DNA of 64,000 bases, from the NCBI GenBank assembly GCA_013398015.1, contig VZRR01004550.1:258215-322214 (forward strand). The letters run 5' to 3'. Positions within the stretch are counted from its first letter, which is position 1. Every line of letters starts with the position of its first letter. Position numbers and translations under genes: made by a program. The notes beneath the pieces were generated by a model. It was not told the origin of the DNA. It was given only the letters and a program-made list of their open reading frames with translations, and did no database searches. This document shows positions 25,150 through 39,162 of this stretch, one piece after another. This DNA comes from Oreocharis arfaki (taxonomy: Eukaryota; Chordata; Aves; Passeriformes; Paramythiidae).

Positions 25150-25970
25150 TTTCCTGTGCATCAGTTTCTGCCCATTGCCCCTTGTCCCATTGCTCAGCAC
25201 CACTGAGCAGAGCCTGGATCCATCCTCTTGACATGCCCCCTTCAGATATTTATATACATTGATAAGATCTCCTCTCAGCTGTCTCATCTCAAGGCTGAAC
25301 AGGCTCAAGTCTCTCAGCCTTTCCTCACAAGAGAGGTGCTCCTCTCTGTGGAGGCCGGCGGCTCTACTTAACAATGTACTAAGAGAGCCCATTGTCAGGA
25401 CAGCCCCTAGGACAGTCACTCCTTGGTGAGGGAGAGAAGGGCCTCTCCCAGAATACATTGTTTCATTATATCAATGTACCCACGTTCTGCTCCCCGGTTG
25501 CCCCTCGGCCTCCCCGCCCCTTTCTGCCTTATCTGGAAGGTTCTCCCATCTCCCTGTTCCCCATTTGCCCCGCCCCCTCACCGCTCCCTCAGAGCATCCC
25601 CATTGGCTCCTGTACCCTGGCCCCGCCCATGCACCGCCCCTGTGCCCTCAGTTCATTGGTCCCTGATGCTTTCCCTCCCCCATATATAAACCTAGAGTCC
25701 GCCTTGTTCTGGGTCTTTTGTTCGTGATCCATTTGTGCTGTGGCAGTGATAAACCCTCCCGTGGAATACCATACGAAGACCCTTCCTGACTCTTTGCCGT
25801 CAATCCATTGTTCAAGCTAGCTTTTGGCTACAACACCTGTCCCCTCATCATCTTTGTGGTCTCTGCTGGACCTGTTCTAGGAGCTCCATGTCCCTTTTGT
25901 ACTGAGGAGCCCAGAACTAGACACAGCACTCCAGATGTACCTCACCAGGGCTGAGTAAAGGTGGAAGGCT
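25150..25970 (-). mobile_element. CR1 LINE fragment, interrupted by a solo LTR
   Basis: The left part reads TCAGTTTCTGCCCATTGCCC, GATAAGATCTCCTCTCAGCT and CTCAGCCTTTCCTCACAAGA up to 25346. The right part resumes at 25836 with TCCCCTCATCATCTTTGTGG, GAGCCCAGAACTAGACACAG and CAGATGTACCTCACCAGGGC. Both are the reverse complement of the CR1 3' region and are contiguous once the LTR is removed. The copy is non-coding. Confidence 0.92.
25347..25835 (+). mobile_element. Solo LTR of an endogenous retrovirus, inserted in CR1
   Basis: A 489-bp insertion with ends TGTGGAGGCC...GGCTACAACA, flanked by 6-bp repeats differing at one base: CCTCTC at 25341-25346 and CCTGTC at 25836-25841. The U3 part has two inverted CCAAT boxes (ATTGGCTCC near 25602, ATTGGTCCC near 25655), GC-rich CCGCCC blocks and a TATA box (ATATATAA at 25682-25689). 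A GATAAA at 25748-25753 sits where the poly(A) signal is expected. The U3 block ATTGGCTCCTGTACCCTG... is similar to that of the 11.26-11.78 kb LTR. No internal retroviral genes are present. Confidence 0.92.
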
Positions 25971-26585
25971 TGCAAATTGCTGGTTTGCATCCTGCAAGTA
26001 GGTAATAGGTTTGTCTTCCTTTGCTCCTTCTCTCTTGCAAGAGATCTAAGTTTTTGCTATCTACTTTCTCTGTAGCATTTGTGACTTTACACACTTCTAT
26101 TGTATCTGCTCATCTTTGCCACCCCAATAAACTTAAGTAATTTCTTTTCAAAGTACTTTTCCACTGACTGTTTACATGTATGAAAGTTCCAAATGTCCTT
26201 GTCCTTCACTGCCCTCCATGCACTCTCCTCCAATATTCTTTTGCCTTTCTCTTTTGAATTCTGATGCATTCTGCTAGAGACTGGGTACCCAAAACAGCAT
26301 CAAGGATTCACAGTGTAGGGACACTGTGCATTTACACAGTGGGACAATGAGCGCCGTGGTGGTGTTCTCCTGGCCCCAAGTTCACGTTTGCTCTTTAGAC
26401 CACTGTGAAACCCAGAGCTGATACTTTCCGAGGACAAACCACAATGAGTCCCAGTTCTATCTTCTAAGCAGTTTTTGAGACTGCTTAAGGAGCACAACTC
26501 TAGGAACATCTCCTTGATACAACTCCTCGTGGGTATTTTCTCTCCACTGCATGAATGAAAAACGGTTCTTCTAAATTTTTTATGA
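25971..26585. other. Intergenic DNA, nothing recognised
   Basis: Unique-looking sequence between repeats, without coding or RNA-gene signals. Confidence 0.5.
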
Positions 26586-26725
26586 GAATGAAACTATGGC
26601 CATTTTGAGTCAGACCAGAAATGCATCTTGGCCACAGCCCTGTCTCTCTGATAGTGGCTTGTGGAGTCTTAGGGAAGGAACCAGGTGTTATACTATGGTA
26701 TTTTCTGTACATATTTTCCATGTCT
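26586..26725 (+). repeat. Ancient amniote interspersed repeat (CR1-related)
   Basis: ATGGCCATTTTGAGTCAGAC, CAGAAATGCATCTTGGCCAC and CTGATAGTGGCTTGTGGAGT follow the order of the amniote repeat CATACTGGGTCAGACCA...GGTCCATCTAGCCCAG...GACAGTGGCCA. Divergence is high, so the insertion is old. Confidence 0.6.
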
Positions 26726-29700
26726 GTGGCTTGAGAACTTCGTGGCCGGGAGGTTGCACTTGTTTTTGTTCTCACAGTCCTCAGGGGACCTTTTCTCTGT
26801 TCACATTCACATGGATTGTTTAATACCTTTTATTCCAGCCATTTTTTAACCTGCAAGAGGAACTTGTCCTTATCCTTGAAGACCCTTGGTGTAAGGAAAA
26901 GCGAGTAAGAATTCTTGTTTTCTGACCTTTTTTCCTATCTCCAGACTTGTTCATCTGATAGCCGTAATAGCCACTGGCTGTTAATAAAAATCATTTTTTC
27001 ATGTATTTTGAAATGTATCTTTTTTTAATATAGGCTCCTTTTCCTTTTGTCTATCCATGTGTAGAAACCCAAAGGGGATTGCAGCTCATGAAAGCTCTCC
27101 AACCTAGCCTAAAACTAGCAGGCTCAGAGCACTTGGAAATGATGGGAAGATGCACAGATCTCCCTGGGTTACTCAGCCTTCTGCTGCCATGACTGCGCTG
27201 TTATCAGTGCCCAGCAAGCCAGATGAAAGCTACTTCTGCTGTCCGCTCAAGTCGCAGTCACACCTCTAGGCTGCAGTAGAGACACCCCCTCTGTCTGAGA
27301 GTGTTACACTACTTCCACTTCTTCCAGTTTTAATAAATTTGCAGTGAAATATTAAACATTGGCATATACATTTTTTTTGGCAAAAAGAAGCAAAAGCTGG
27401 AATCTGAATTTAAAACTGTAATGCAACAAGTGGACATGAAGATTTATGGACTTAACAAACACATACAACTTTTGAGACGTGCCTAGCAGACATCATGCTT
27501 TTAAAATGTCGCAGTTCATGTAGTTGTCACTTCAAACACTAAGGAAGCTGGCACTACCAAAGTGCTAGCGAGCTCTGACTGGACAGTAATAAGACTCAGA
27601 GATCTAAAATTAAAAACTGTCCAAGAAAATGTATAACTTCTTAAAGACCTCATTCTGCATGTTTTATACCACACTCCACTTTGCAAAGAAATGTTTGTCT
27701 GATCAGCTAAAAAAAAATGAGATGTTTCCACTATACCTTCAGCAGAGGAAACAGAGCTGTTTGTAATGGAGCAGCTTCCATGGGGAGGGTTATGAGCCCT
27801 ACTGATTGAAAAATGTCTTCTCCTATGAGGTTTGCTTGCCTTTCCCTGGCAGATGTCTCATCAGTGATGCTGAAATGTATTTTACACTGTGACTCATCTG
27901 AACATCACTGATTAATAGGATGTATTTTAGTTCTGCAGTTATCAAAAGCCTCATTTCAGTTCACAAGCCAGATAGTTTTTCTTTCTGTTATAGCATTTTA
28001 GTAATGTCAGCTTGGAAATCTCATTGCAGCCTGTTTTGGCAAACAAGGTACACTGAGCTGGTTGAGACCTCTGGTACAAAGAGGCAAAGCTTTGGAAACC
28101 TGCTGCCTTTCTCCTCCTAACAGCAGCAGACAGACACCCCTATGGAAGCAGCTTTCTCCTGCTGAAATGCACCAAATCATTTGATAAATGAACCTTTTCT
28201 TCTGATTCTTCAGGAAGTTCAAATAAATATTGAAACCCAAAGTACAAGAACACCTTTTACGGATTTCAAGCAGACTTCATTCTTCAAAGAAACATGTTTG
28301 TGTTTCAGTTTGAGAACTTAAACATACAAATTTTCTGGTGAGCTGAGGCAGGGGAACTCTGGAGTGAATTTACTCTATGCTAACAGGATATTCTGCTGAC
28401 GCACAGCATTAGAAAATCATAGATCAGATGTTTTAAATGTTATTTTCCATACACCTGGGTGTAGTCTTACAGCCAGCTGTCACCTCCTCATCATCCTAGA
28501 GACATACTGGTTGTATTGGATTTTCCTGTCCTTTTCCTTAGGGTTTCCTCAGATTATTTGGATCAGTTGCCTCATCCAATGGCCTCACCCCCTCAAGTCC
28601 TGCTGTGTACACAGCGAGTAACAGGTACATGTGGCTGAGCACAAAGGAAAGAACAGTTCATGTCCTTTCAGATGCAGGCTCAAAATCACATTTTTCAGAC
28701 TTCTGATGCAGATGTTGGACACTAATTAGGGCACTGACTACCTTGTTCCACCGAATTCCTTGTTTCCCTCGATGGCTCCAGTCACACTTCCAAGCCAAAG
28801 GTTTCTATTGGGTATGGTGGGATTTTGCACTTTGACTTAATTGAAGCACATAACAGAAGCACAGCTAAGTCTCATCGATGATTGTGGAACCATGCTAGAA
28901 ACACATTAGGATGAACAGTTCTGTTGTAGTTTCCTCTTTTTTCTATGTAGAGTTCCTTTGGTGAGGCAAATGGAAATAAAATGGAAAGGAAAAGAAATAT
29001 TCTTCCCTATGGAGATGAAGAAGAAAGCCCATTAAAAGAAAGCCTATTAAAATCCTAGTACTAAATAAAAAAGGCAAGACACAATTCCTGCACTGCCACC
29101 ATGGGACACAGCAAAAATGAATGTTGTCTGCCAATATCAGTCAAGTTCCTTTTCTCATCTCCTCTTCAAGAACTGAAGACGCAGCAAGAGACACAATGCC
29201 AGTGCACTTCTAAAGTTTACTCATCTCCATTCTTTCCTCTGCCAAACTGCCTGGCTCTTTGAAAAGGACTTTTAATTCACAAAAATTTCAAGGATTACTA
29301 GTTTGTACATAGAAGGACTGAAAGAAGAGATTTTAATTAAATTCCAGACTTCTTGTTGAGTTAGAGTATTGTCAAAACAGACTATTTTATTTTGGAGAAT
29401 TTGGGGTTTTTTAACATGCAGCACAAATCTAAGTAGGTCAAAAAGAAACGTCAAGAAAATGAGAAAAGGAAGAATCTCCAGTCTTTGGGTTATCAGATCC
29501 TTTTTGCTCAGAGTTTGTAGCAGGCATATGGTGGGATACAATGCAGTGCAGTACATTTTTGGACAATGCTATACAAATATTGGACCAAAAGAAGTTTTGT
29601 GGATAACTTTCTTCTTGGTTAGGTGGGCAAGACTCCTTGCTTGTGACTGCAGCTGGAGTGTTACTGCCCAAAGTATGATAGCAATTTTATCAACTGGGGA

Positions 29701-32700
29701 CACAATGTGCACAATCACAGCTGAGCTCACAGATTTGCCTTCCCTGGAGGAGTTACCAGGAGAGTCCATCACAGGCCTTTTAACAGCTCTCCAGTATTTA
29801 GAGACACTTTTCTCAGATTGAGTCCCACTCCTGGATGTTTGAGAACACAGGTGTCAAAAACATTAATTTTCCACATATGACTACCTGTGCTGCGTGTCCT
29901 TCCCCTTCCAGTGCATGTGTATCACAGGTCTCCTGCTTCCAGCCTGGCTGATTAGGTGTGTGCCTAGAGCTGACCAGCTAGTTGGGATGATTTCTTTCAT
30001 TACTCCACTGGGAAGACTAAACTATTTCCCTCGCTGTGTCCAATGCGCTGGCCATGTATTTAACACCCTCTATTTACAAGGAGATGACAAGGCAAAATAT
30101 TTGGTATAGAGTGTGTTGGATGGATGGATTATGCAGAAATTTGGAGGTGTAATAAGCGACATATTTAAGAGAGGTACAAATGTATAGGTTGAAACACTTA
30201 GATTAAAGGCCTATGGAAGATTTGAGTAATTTTGTTCTTGTACTGCCCTAGATACCAACACAAGAGTGAAGTGAAAGAGTGTTTCATTGAGAGCACTTTG
30301 GGTTCCCACAGACCAAAGGGATTTTGAAGCTGACCTGAGGTGAGAAGGGAGACTTTGGAGGGGCAGGAGGTCCCTTAAATCCCAATGAGCCTTGTGGTAA
30401 CACGAGAAGTTTCTGGGGGATCTGAAGTCTCTTCTGACAGCCCATGGGGATCTGTGTTGGATGGGATGCTGGATAGGTCATGGAGAGTGTTTGCACTGGC
30501 ATGTCCCAGCACTGAGCTCTGTGCTCACATCAACCCCCACAAAGAGACGACAAAACAAGCTGCTTCTCACCAAATCTTTGCTCTTTGGCTAAGGGAATCA
30601 ATAAGAGAGGCACAGAGAAGGAAGGCCAAATGGGCAGTGTGGTGTGGGCACGCTGCATGGTGACAGCTCACCCCTGGGGTGCCACATGTGTACCTGGACA
30701 GATCTGGCAGGGGACTTGGCCTCTGTTACCCTCTGTTCAGCAGTGCACATTTGTCACCACAAGGCATTGCTTATTTAATATCTCACAAGGCCCATATGTC
30801 ATGAATGAGATGAAATACTTTTCAGAGTTTAAAAAAACCCCTTTAATCCCAGGGACAGCAGCCCTGGATTTTCACGTTGCTGCTATCATGTGTTTCTCTT
30901 GAGCCCAGGAAAAGGTTGTGATTTCTCTGGTTTGTCCATTAAGCTGTTCCATGACCCTTTAGTGGCCCACAACCCATCTAGCAATTCTTGGTCCTGCTTC
31001 ACCAGGTGGAGAGGCTATAGGTCTTCCTGGGCATGCCTACTGAAATTAATGCAGAAAGTCACCTACACTGTTTTGAGCTGTGAAGCTCTAATATAATAAA
31101 AAAAAGATAGATTTATGGACAGGACATGCTTGTATGGTGCATTGGTAATAGCTTTCTCCTTGTAAAAATATATATTCAAAAAATATAAAAATGTTTAGCT
31201 GTCAAAAAAGTGATTGAAGCAGAAGCTAACTATTATTTTTCAGGGGAAAAAAGTGCTCATTTGTCACTGACCGTCTTCTCTTGATGTGGTTATCCCCAAT
31301 TAGGCTAAAAGTGCCAGAATTACAATATAGTGTCTGCCAATTCAGCTTTACAATGGCTAGATAATTATAGAGCAAGAAAATAGTATGTCTGGAAGGGTGT
31401 TAACTGAAGAGCAAGGGGCCATGGAAATAAACTTGACAATGATATTGAAAGGCAAGAAAAAGACACTACTGGATAATAGCATTATTGTGTCCAGGAGTTA
31501 TTTACATGCAACCAGAGCTTGTCACAAGTAATGAGAATTAGAAGAAAGCCCCTGCTCTTGGATGCCAGGCACACCATGGAACTTTCTTTCTCTTTGCCCC
31601 AAGAATGCCAACACAGAAGCTTAATTTTCTTTCTGTGCTGCACAATGCAGAAAATTGGAAACTGCATCTTCTGACTGGGCCTAAAATGTGGTCACAGTGT
31701 CAGCTTCCAAATATCAGCTCTCCAGGCAAGTTCCTCTTCGGAGGTCAGTCAGTGCCAGAGTAAAGTGGGAAGTAGAATATGGGGCATGAGGAAGTGCTGG
31801 GGTTTTTTGTAGAAACCATGTGTTTCGGGTGGTGAGGGAACCTCAAAGAGATGGCCACAAGACTTAGCAACACCAGGTACTACTCTGGCCTTGCCCTCAT
31901 CATCAAATAGTGCTTACAGGAAGGTTAGACAAAACTTCCATTGATTTCCAAAGTTTTCACCAGACACATTTATGGCTACAGAAGGTCTTCAGCCTCTTTT
32001 ATGTGTACAAACCATTAAATTGCAGCACAAAATCCTGCATCTTTCACCAATTTGAACTAACAGCTTCTGCAAGCCACTTGTAGAGCTTGTCTGTATCGGA
32101 GCCTGCTCTGCCCGTTTTCTGAAGTGGTTTAACATCTCTCTGAGCAAACACAAGCTTTCTCTGCTATGACCTGTCTTGACCAGAAGTTATGGCTAGTGCA
32201 GCTCTATTAATTATTTGAAATGTAGATTAGCGCAGATACCACACTGTGCTAACACAACCCCATTGCTTTTAGCCTGCTCTGAGCATGGCCAGAGCAAAGC
32301 AATGTTTGTCTGGAAAACACTGTGTAAATGTTCTTTTCCCTAAACTAAAAGGAAGGCTTATACAGCATCCAGCAGAAGGTCCTGCTCTGAGACAAGGTCT
32401 TTTACCTATGCTGAAAAATAAACAAGAACCTTACCCATAGCTAATAAATATCTTCAGGATTTGGCCCATAGAAATGATAAATGGGATAGGTCTGTCAGAT
32501 TATGAAGTGTACATAAGATTTCTCAATTTTTTTCTAACTGTGGCTGTGTGTTAATGGAGCCACGATGTCAGAAACTACCCCATATCATGATATCCAGTGT
32601 ATTGCGTAATACCCCACTTTGCTGGTAGGGGAAATAAAAAAACAAAGCCTAAACAATCATTATTCCTTAACCTCTGAATGAAGAAATGTAAATTTTTAGA

Positions 32701-33540
32701 TGTCATGGTGACACAGAAAACTTTAGAACTGGAAGCAAGCTCATTATTCAGGGTTGAGGAGCTGGAGAGCAGGCAGCAGTCACCCTGCATTTTTAAGCAA
32801 AACAAACACACTCATTATTTTTAAGTCACTGTCCCAGTTTTGTGAGGATTCATTGCTGTTCCTGCACAGGAAGGATGCATCCCACTGCCTATTCCCCTCT
32901 CTCTGGAATCACATTGTCTCCCTGTAATTTTCCAGCAAACACTGTGATATGAGGGAAGTCATTTTGCTCCCCATTTCACCTTTTTTTTTTTTTTAATGCA
33001 GTGTAGCATCTGGGAATAAGAGGGGAGAAGAGGTTGTGTCAGGAGCCTGCAGATGGCCCCTGGTTTGCCAGTGGCCAGCGCAATGTGTGCTGGTTGGAAT
33101 CTCACCTACAGATGCCTCAGTAGCACTCCATGTAGCATCGTGCTGTGTTCAACATCCTGTGCGAGAAAAGCTCTGCCACTCTCCTTAAGAGTAATTTTCC
33201 TGCTGAACAAGTCTCATACTGACAGTCTGGAGGAAAGTTACCCAATTCATCCCATTAAGAGCTGTTTTCCATTAAAGCAGTCATTGCTCGGCTGTAACCA
33301 CGGCTGCTGTTTGCATTGCTGGTGGAACATTGCCTGTAAATGTATGCGGGGGGAGGGCAGTGAAATGACTGACTGGATCACTGCAGCTCAGCCTAGAGAG
33401 TACTTTCACCACCCTTCCCACTGTCCTAGTCATCTCCCCACTTCTCCCCGCAGTTCTCCCCAATCTCCTCTCAGTTCCTGCCCCTAGCTGTGGTGCCGAG
33501 GTCGTCTGTATGGCCTCTTTGGTCTTGAACAGACCAAAGA
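26726..33540. other. Intergenic DNA, no gene or clear repeat
   Basis: About 6.8 kb of mostly unique, AT-biased sequence. A small tandem duplication (AGAAAGCCCATTAAA and AGAAAGCCTATTAAA) lies around 29022-29052, and a run of T at 32981-32994. Open frames of up to 150 codons (29369-29821) lack recognisable domains and overlap open antisense frames. The interval 30680-30890 is A/T-rich and repeat-free, with no decisive motif. Confidence 0.5.
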
Positions 33541-33789
33541 AAAGTGAAGGAGAGTAGATTTAAATCAGATATTAGGAAGAAATTCTTCACTATGAGGGTG
33601 ATGAGACACTGGCACAGGTTGCCCAGAGAAGCTGTGGATGCCCTGTCCCTGGAAGTATCCAAGGCCAGGTTCTACAGGGCTTGGAACAACTTAGTCTATT
33701 GGAAACTGTCCCTGCCCATGGCAGGGAGGTTGGAACTAGCTGATCTCAAAGGTCCCTTGCAACCCAAGCTAATACATGATTCCATGATA
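33541..33789 (+). mobile_element. CR1 LINE 3' end fragment
   Basis: GAGAGTAGATTTAAATCAGA, TATTAGGAAGAAATTCTTCA, CTGGCACAGGTTGCCCAGAG, AGGCCAGGTTCTACAGGGCT and GGAACTAGCTGATCTCAAAG follow the CR1 3'UTR on the plus strand. The element ends at the tail CATGATTCCATGATAA. It is 5'-truncated. Confidence 0.94.
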
Positions 33790-36700
33790 AGAGCAAACTT
33801 TGGACACGAGTTTCCACCTGGGAAGTGTACAAATACAGCCTACCACAGCTGTGCTGCACTGAATGCCTTCCAGCCTTTCCCTCTAATCAGGTTTCAGATC
33901 TCTATCCAGGGATACGTAAATACTTCTGAATCTGGCTTTAAGTGATGAAAGTGCCTCAAACCCATCTATTTTCTCTGAAACAGGCTATATGCTTCCTGAT
34001 TCCCTCATGCTGAGGTAACACAGCTGAGTATCCTGGTCTCATGCTGTCCCATGAAGATGCTCTTCCAGTATTTCATGAGCCCTTCCCAGCTGCACTCTGT
34101 CTCTCTGCCCCTGTGTTGCTCTGTGCATCAACCCAGCAGCGAGGACAAGCAGCAGTGCGGGGGACTGTACCCTCTAGCTCCACACTCATCGTCTCTCCAG
34201 GTGGTCCCCTAAATCTCAACTAAAGCAGGACCATTCTGCTGTAGGGGTCATCTCCTCTTCTCCTACTTTCCTGTTGCCTCTTTGTCCCTTGCCTGCCTGT
34301 GGCTGGGGCTGGAGCCTCCTCCCAGCCTCCTGAGCAGCCTTGCGTTGGTGGGGCACCTCTCTTGGTGCGGTTTCTGGTAGGAGACTTTGAACACTGTACA
34401 GCAGTGCATGTTGTTCCTGGTAGTTTCATGCAGCTGTGAGCTGTGTAAGGCTAGATGGGTGCCCAGAGCTCAAAAACATCATTTGAGGTAATTACAGGGC
34501 TGGGATGAGCTGAGGTCTCAGAGATTTCGTTGATACCTCCTGGTGATGCACCCAGCAACTAAGTAGTCCTTTTCAGGGACTGTCCTTCAAGACACTTGTA
34601 CTGCTTTATACCCTTCAAAAGCTGACTGTATTTTGCATTAAAATGGAAAAAACACTTACTTACCTGGATCTCAACTGCTAAATCTTCGTGGCCTGGCATC
34701 TTACTCAGATGTTTGAACTCTTCCTTCCCTTCTCAACCACACTCACCTGACCTGGGGGAGTCAGGCATATGGGCACTATGAAACAATCCCCTTGGGAGTC
34801 TGTCTGCTTTTCCAGGCACTTAAACACTTATGAGACTCTGGCCTGTTGGCACCTTAACAAGCTGTATCTCTTCATATTTCATCTCTTTCCAGGGGCACCC
34901 AGAGTTTGGGAGAACTGAAGTTGGTGTCTCTGCAAATTCTCTGACCAAACAAGCTGGTTCGTAAACATATTGAGTAACTGTGAGAAAATTAGCAAGCTAA
35001 TAGTACAGCTCCTTTATGGCCTTTTAATGTGTCCTTTCATTTCCATTCATTTGGAAAGAACCTGACTAAATGGCAAAAATAAGTACCTGTGGAGTCACCG
35101 GGCCAAACACATGCCTGATGTAAGGCCAATGAAGTTACACTCGGGACAAGTTTAGCTCAGTGGATTTAGGTATGCCTCTGTTTTCCATGTAAAAGAACTC
35201 TCAGCTGATAGAAAACACATCTCAGTACGTTCACACCATCCATGAAATGAACCCTCGTTTCATGTTATTTAAACCTGAAGACATAATACATGCTTTGTAT
35301 TTCTTGTCAAATAGCCCTCAGAATGCTCTATCAACCTTCATGGTTAACTCACCCACGAAAGTTGAGGTAGCTGGCCTTTTAGGATTTCTGCCTCTTCAGG
35401 CTTGCCCCAGTAAATGGAACAGAGCCAGGGGAGGGGGATAGATGCACCTTCCTTCCCAGAGGGTTATAGCACAGAGAGTTGTGGAAAAGGATTCAAAACC
35501 TTCAAAGCATCGGAGCCTCCATCCCGTGCCTCCCTGTGGAAGGGAGCGCGGGGGCCACAGAGAATGGGGCACTGGAGCAGGACTGACAACAACTTGATGT
35601 TGTCTGCCTTTGGGCCAAGCACTTGACACAAAAGCAGATTGCAGTTACCCTTCTGTCCCCTCCTTATCATACCCCTCTGCTGTGAGCCCAATGTGTTTAA
35701 TCCCAAGGATCTATCCCAAAATATTTAGCTCATTTTGTACATATTACCTTCGAGTAATCATACACCACTGAGTCATACATCATGGGATTAACAATCCTAC
35801 ATATGGTATAAACAGAACCTAAATAAAATCCCAGAAAAAGGATATTGCCTTTTAAATAAGTCCTGACAGCTGTGGAAAATATTATGCCCCAATACAACCC
35901 TCCCATACGACATACATTAATATGAAGAGAACCCCAAACTGTTCCTCTGGAAATTTTGTAAGGTTTTATTTTATTGTGGATTGGACATATTGAAGTAAGA
36001 CTATAATCTTATTGTGCTCTGACCTGTGCTTTTACTGCACTGTATAAACAGCAGTTACTATGTTAGATGGAGAAATGTTTACAGAAAGAAGAAATAAAAA
36101 CAAACGGATTTATTGTGTTGCAGAAATTTGAAACAGGGCTGAAAGGCTGCCCATGTGTTTTGTGCTTGTAAGACCTTTCCCTGATGGAAACAGACAGCTT
36201 AAACATGACAGAAGCACAGCGAGGTCCTGCGCTATCAAGAATAAAATGCAATATCCGCACAGGACGAACTCTTTCCAGCCAGCCTCACCTGCAATCAAAG
36301 CCCTTGATATGGCTCTTGCTGTTGTCTGTTCACATACAGCATGTTTGGGATCTCATTTTTCTAATAGATTTTGAAATTGTTTTTAAGTGCTAGTGAAAAG
36401 TGCCAGATTGACAGCTCTGGAGTCTGGAGCCTCTTTTTAACCACAGAAAGAATGCAGCATGGGAAATGGCAAAACAAACTTCCTTCCCCAGCCCAATCCA
36501 CAACCCCATCAGTGCCAGAGAGGAGGGAAGCACAGTGGGCTCTCCTTCTCCGTAGGCTTCTCCAACATCTTAAAGCACTCAGGGCAAGCAGCCATCTGCC
36601 TTCATGGGCTGCAGGCTGAGAAATCACCCAAGGCACCCATAAAACCAGTCCACATACACAAACCACTGGGTGCAGCAAGTCTGTGTTTTGGGAAAGTAAT

Positions 36701-39162
36701 TCTCTCCTCCTCTCTTTCAAAAGCTGATTTTTTCTCAAGACAAAGATCATTAGAGAAAAGTGGACTTTTTCACATCATGATTTGGCGTCTTTTTTTTGTT
36801 GACATTTTTACTGACAGGCGTATCAAGATCAATGCCAGCACGATCATTTAGATTTTTCATTTTTCCAAATTCTGTGTTTCTGGCAGAAAAGAATGCTAAT
36901 AAACATGTCAGTGATATCCTTGATAAGAAGATTGATTAAAAACACCATATGCAAAATCTTCAGCTATAAAACACATAAGTGAAACACTGGCCTGTTTTTA
37001 GCCCTACAAAATGGGAGCAATTTTGAAATTTTTTAGGATTTTTCTGTTTCACATTTCAACCAGTCTTGTGATCTTCCAAGTACAGTCTCCACAGACTGCT
37101 CAAAAAGGAAAAAAAAAAGTTTCCTAAAATGAAATCCTGGCCCCATTGAAGTAATCTGCAAAGCTCTTGTTGAATTCAACCCAGCTAGAATTTCACCCCT
37201 TATTTGTACACTGAGAAAATCTGATCTGGACTTGGTAACACATAATAAACACGGGACCCTAGGATGCCATTTTTAGTCACTTTTCAGGGGAGAGCTGTGC
37301 TTTAATTTATTTTGTCAAGTGTTTCCACTTAGGTTTTTCCTATTAATGCTTCTGTTACCCTCTGCCCAGTAAGGTTATACCTCATATAAGTTCTTCTCCC
37401 TTAATAGTTGTGGTACTTTAGCAAATGTTACTCTCTTTAATATGTGATTTCAGAATAGTGAATGCTTGTCAATCTGATTTCTTGCTGTCTTAAAAGAGTT
37501 GGATGTGTTAAGCAATTTGCACTAGCAAACAGCCATGATATAACTTAAAATGGCAGTTGCCCCACAGAACAGGCTGAATTTTCCCCAATAGTCAGATGTC
37601 AGCTATTTGGCCATTAAAAGCATGCTTCAGAATTTGTGATACTCCAGTTGAATTCCATCTCTTTCAGACCCCCACTGCAAAATGTCTGTATATAACGAAA
37701 AAATTAATTTCTGAGATTAACTTTATGCCAGATAAAACCCTAAAAAATTCCATCAGCCACCAAGAATGGCAAGAAAGGTGACACACATACCTTCACCTTC
37801 ACAGGAGAGGAAATCGTAGTCCAGGTGCTGTTCTTGGTAACTTCAAGAGTAGTTCATAAGATTAAATAAGCCAGGAGTGTAAAGGGATTATCAAGAAAAA
37901 GAATAATAAAGTTTCCTTATTTTTTTTCTCTTTCATCAGTGAACAGCACAAATCTTCCCCTTACAAAGACCTTCTTGAGAAGCTAAAGACTAGGTGTTCT
38001 GAAAAAAGCTCACTGACAAATACCACTTTTTGGGTGGAAAATTTTACTAAGTAATAAATAAACAGTTGTATCAAAAATAGATTTTCTAAAGCTAATGCCA
38101 TTCAGATTTCTATGTCTAATCCCTTGGTTAGTCCAGGTCTGGGGCAAATATTGGCTGACCCCAGCATGCTCCAGCTCCATTCACCCTCCCAGCAGTGCAA
38201 GGCTCCAATATCTCACTTTTCAGGCTGTGAATTGTCAGCCCCTCAGCTTATGGTAGTTTTCCTCATGGAAATGGTGTCACTGTATTACATTAAATGTTGA
38301 AAGTAGAAGGTGTCAAGAAATTATCATACTGGTGTAGAATCCCAAGTTTTGGAGGAAAGAAAAGATTTTTATAGTATATTTATATATGTATTTTAAATGG
38401 CCATTTGAAATTGCCTGGGGAAGCCATGGGGAGATGTTTAACTCATTGAATGCAGGTGATGGTAGGAAAATAAACATTAATTACGCAGCCTTGTGAATTA
38501 AATGTATTTTAGACTCATGGGAAACGGGGCTGGGAACAAATTCAAAAAGTTAGTTATTCCAACTTTCTCCGCTGAGGTGGGAACAACTTCAGGTGTCGTG
38601 TGGAGTCTAATCTGCATCTTCCTATCTAGGTGAAGGGTTTGAAGTGATCAGAAGTGTGTGACCCACGGACACGGTCATCTGTCCTTGCTTTCAGACAGCA
38701 GAGCTCACGTGTTGCTGTGATACAGGAAGGAATCAAGTGATTCACCTTGAGGCTGAAAAAGCTTCCTCAGCCCAGCACTGACAGTACTTTGCAACACCAT
38801 TTCTTTCAGGTCTGTTACAGGACTATGACTGAGAACTATTCAGAAATATATGAGCTGATAAGGTTTTCAAAACCTGCTTTACAGCAAAAATGGAAAGCAA
38901 TGTAACCTATTTATTGTGTCAGACAGAAACTGGGCATAGTTGCAAGAGGAACAACAGCTCACTGCTGCTCAGAAGGATAGCCTGAGTGCCTGCCCTCTCC
39001 TCTGGGGGCCACCTGCACACCCAGATTGTGGGGGGAAGATTTTGGATATCAGATAGGTCTTGATTTTATCAGTGCCAAGGGAATACAAATCAGTGTCTGC
39101 AAAGGGAAACTTTAGAAGGCAGACATGTTTTCTTCACAAAAGGAGGCCAGCTACCTCTGACT
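33790..39162. other. Intergenic DNA, no gene seen
   Basis: Unique sequence with chance open frames only (longest 130 codons at 36459-36851, opposed by an equally open antisense frame). No clear repeats are seen. Confidence 0.5.

Noticed and set aside
33519..33540. Short inverted repeat TTTGGTC...GACCAAA
   Set aside because: The stem is only about 8 bp, which is common by chance at the edge of a CR1 copy.
35150..35175. tRNA A-box-like TTTAGCTCAGTGGATTTAGG
   Set aside because: No downstream B box or fold.
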